A DNA stretch of 5,478 nt from Salinibacterium sp. Lineage in GTDB: Bacteria; Actinomycetota; Actinomycetes; Actinomycetales; Microbacteriaceae. Shown here piece by piece: positions 4,871 to 5,478 of the stretch (its first letter is position 1; each line of letters opens with the position of its first letter). The position numbers and the translations under genes were made by a program. The DNA lies in contig JANXTJ010000061.1 of NCBI GenBank assembly GCA_025352485.1, positions 1 to 5,478 of the forward strand. Direction: 5' to 3'. Under the pieces are notes generated by a model. That model was not told the origin of the DNA, ran no database searches, and worked only from the letters and a program-made list of their open reading frames with translations.

Positions 4871-5478
4871 ATGTCAGAGTCTTCAGCCCACAACGGCCAG
4901 ATCTCGCCGTTCGTTGAGTTGGACCGCGAGGATTGGGCAGCGCTCGCGCCCACCATTCAGGCGCCGCTGAGCCAGACCGAAATCGTGGAGCTGCGCGGGC
5001 TCGGCGATTCGCTGGATCTGGTCGAGGTCGACGAGGTCTACGTTCCGCTGAGTCGGCTGTTGAGCCTCTACGCCGAAGGATCTCAGCAACTTCATCGATC
5101 GACGGCACACTTCCTCGGGTCGAAGTCGCCCGGTACGACTCCTTTTGTGATCGGGGTTGCCGGCTCTGTCGCGGTCGGAAAGTCGACGGTTTCGCGCCTG
5201 CTGCGCGAACTTCTGGGGCGCTGGGAGGGCACACCCCGGGTCGAGTTGGTCACGACGGATGGGTTTCTCTTCCCGAACGCCGAACTCGAGCGACGCGGCA
5301 TCCTGCATCGCAAGGGCTTTCCGGAGTCGTACGACCGCAGAGCGCTGCTGCGATTCGTGAGCCTCGTCAAGAGCGGGGCGCCGGTCGTGCGGGCGCCGTT
5401 TTACTCCCACCTCGCCTACGACATCGTGCCCGACGCCGAGATTGTCGTGAACTCGCCAGACGTTCTGATCGTCGAGGG
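4871..5478 (+). CDS. coaA: Type I pantothenate kinase, 3' end cut off by window edge
   Basis: The N-terminal 202 residues are visible; the family is usually about 310, so roughly one third is missing. CoaA phosphorylates pantothenate with ATP, the first and usually rate-setting step of CoA synthesis, and type I enzymes are classically feedback-inhibited by CoA. Seen here are SPFVELDREDWAAL near the N-terminus, Walker A GSVAVGKS (98-105) after FVIGVAG, TTDGFLFPN (128-136) with D130 at the position of the E. coli catalytic Asp127, RKGFPESYD (147-155), YSHLAYDIV (178-186), and the strand DVLIVEG at the edge. Start choice: ATG 4871 gives the expected N-terminus. A GGAGG sits only 2 nt upstream, too close for a normal ribosome site, whereas a TAGGCT -10 box ends 8 nt before the ATG, so the mRNA may be leaderless. 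It is transcribed away from the glmS operon. Codon use matches its neighbours. Confidence 0.96.
   Translation, partial: MSESSAHNGQISPFVELDREDWAALAPTIQAPLSQTEIVELRGLGDSLDLVEVDEVYVPLSRLLSLYAEGSQQLHRSTAHFLGSKSPGTTPFVIGVAGSVAVGKSTVSRLLRELLGRWEGTPRVELVTTDGFLFPNAELERRGILHRKGFPESYDRRALLRFVSLVKSGAPVVRAPFYSHLAYDIVPDAEIVVNSPDVLIVE

Overview
The window is GC-rich, almost entirely coding, and looks like a chromosomal housekeeping locus of a high-GC actinobacterium. The protein sequences and the gene order (coaA divergent from glmS-acpS-alr-tsaE-tsaB-rimI) suggest the order Micrococcales, most likely Microbacteriaceae. That placement is inferred from general family resemblance, not from a search. I see no mobile element, tRNA, rRNA, CRISPR array or obvious horizontally acquired segment.

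Layout, from right to left. At the right edge coaA (pantothenate kinase, + strand) begins at 4871 and runs off the window. A 57-bp intergenic region (4814-4870) separates it from a tightly packed minus-strand operon: glmS (4813-2960), acpS (2944-2561), alr (2564-1473), tsaE (1476-994), tsaB (1010-390) and rimI (393 to beyond the left edge). After the 15-nt glmS/acpS gap, every neighbouring pair in the operon overlaps: ATGA at acpS/alr, GTGA at alr/tsaE, 17 nt at tsaE/tsaB and ATGA at tsaB/rimI. There is no gene-free stretch above 300 bases. The only non-coding DNA is the 57-bp and 15-bp gaps.

Functions. GlmS makes glucosamine-6-phosphate and Alr makes D-alanine, both for peptidoglycan. CoaA starts CoA synthesis, and AcpS uses CoA to activate acyl carrier protein, so these two are also linked. 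TsaE and TsaB belong to the machinery for the t6A modification of ANN-decoding tRNAs. RimI is an N-terminal acetyltransferase of ribosomal protein type. The locus therefore joins envelope, lipid and translation supply genes under what looks like one promoter. The family-wide gene order predicts tsaD just past the left edge.

The most interesting non-gene signal is the 57-bp divergent region. Each gene has a plausible -10 hexamer that ends exactly 8 nt before its ATG. This suggests that both mRNAs are leaderless or nearly so, that the two promoters overlap physically, and that a roughly central imperfect dyad may be an operator. Other points of note are an in-frame 18-bp duplication at the acpS C-terminus and an altered cofactor-site motif in Alr. 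I found no convincing previously undescribed system. This is mostly ordinary, conserved core genome.
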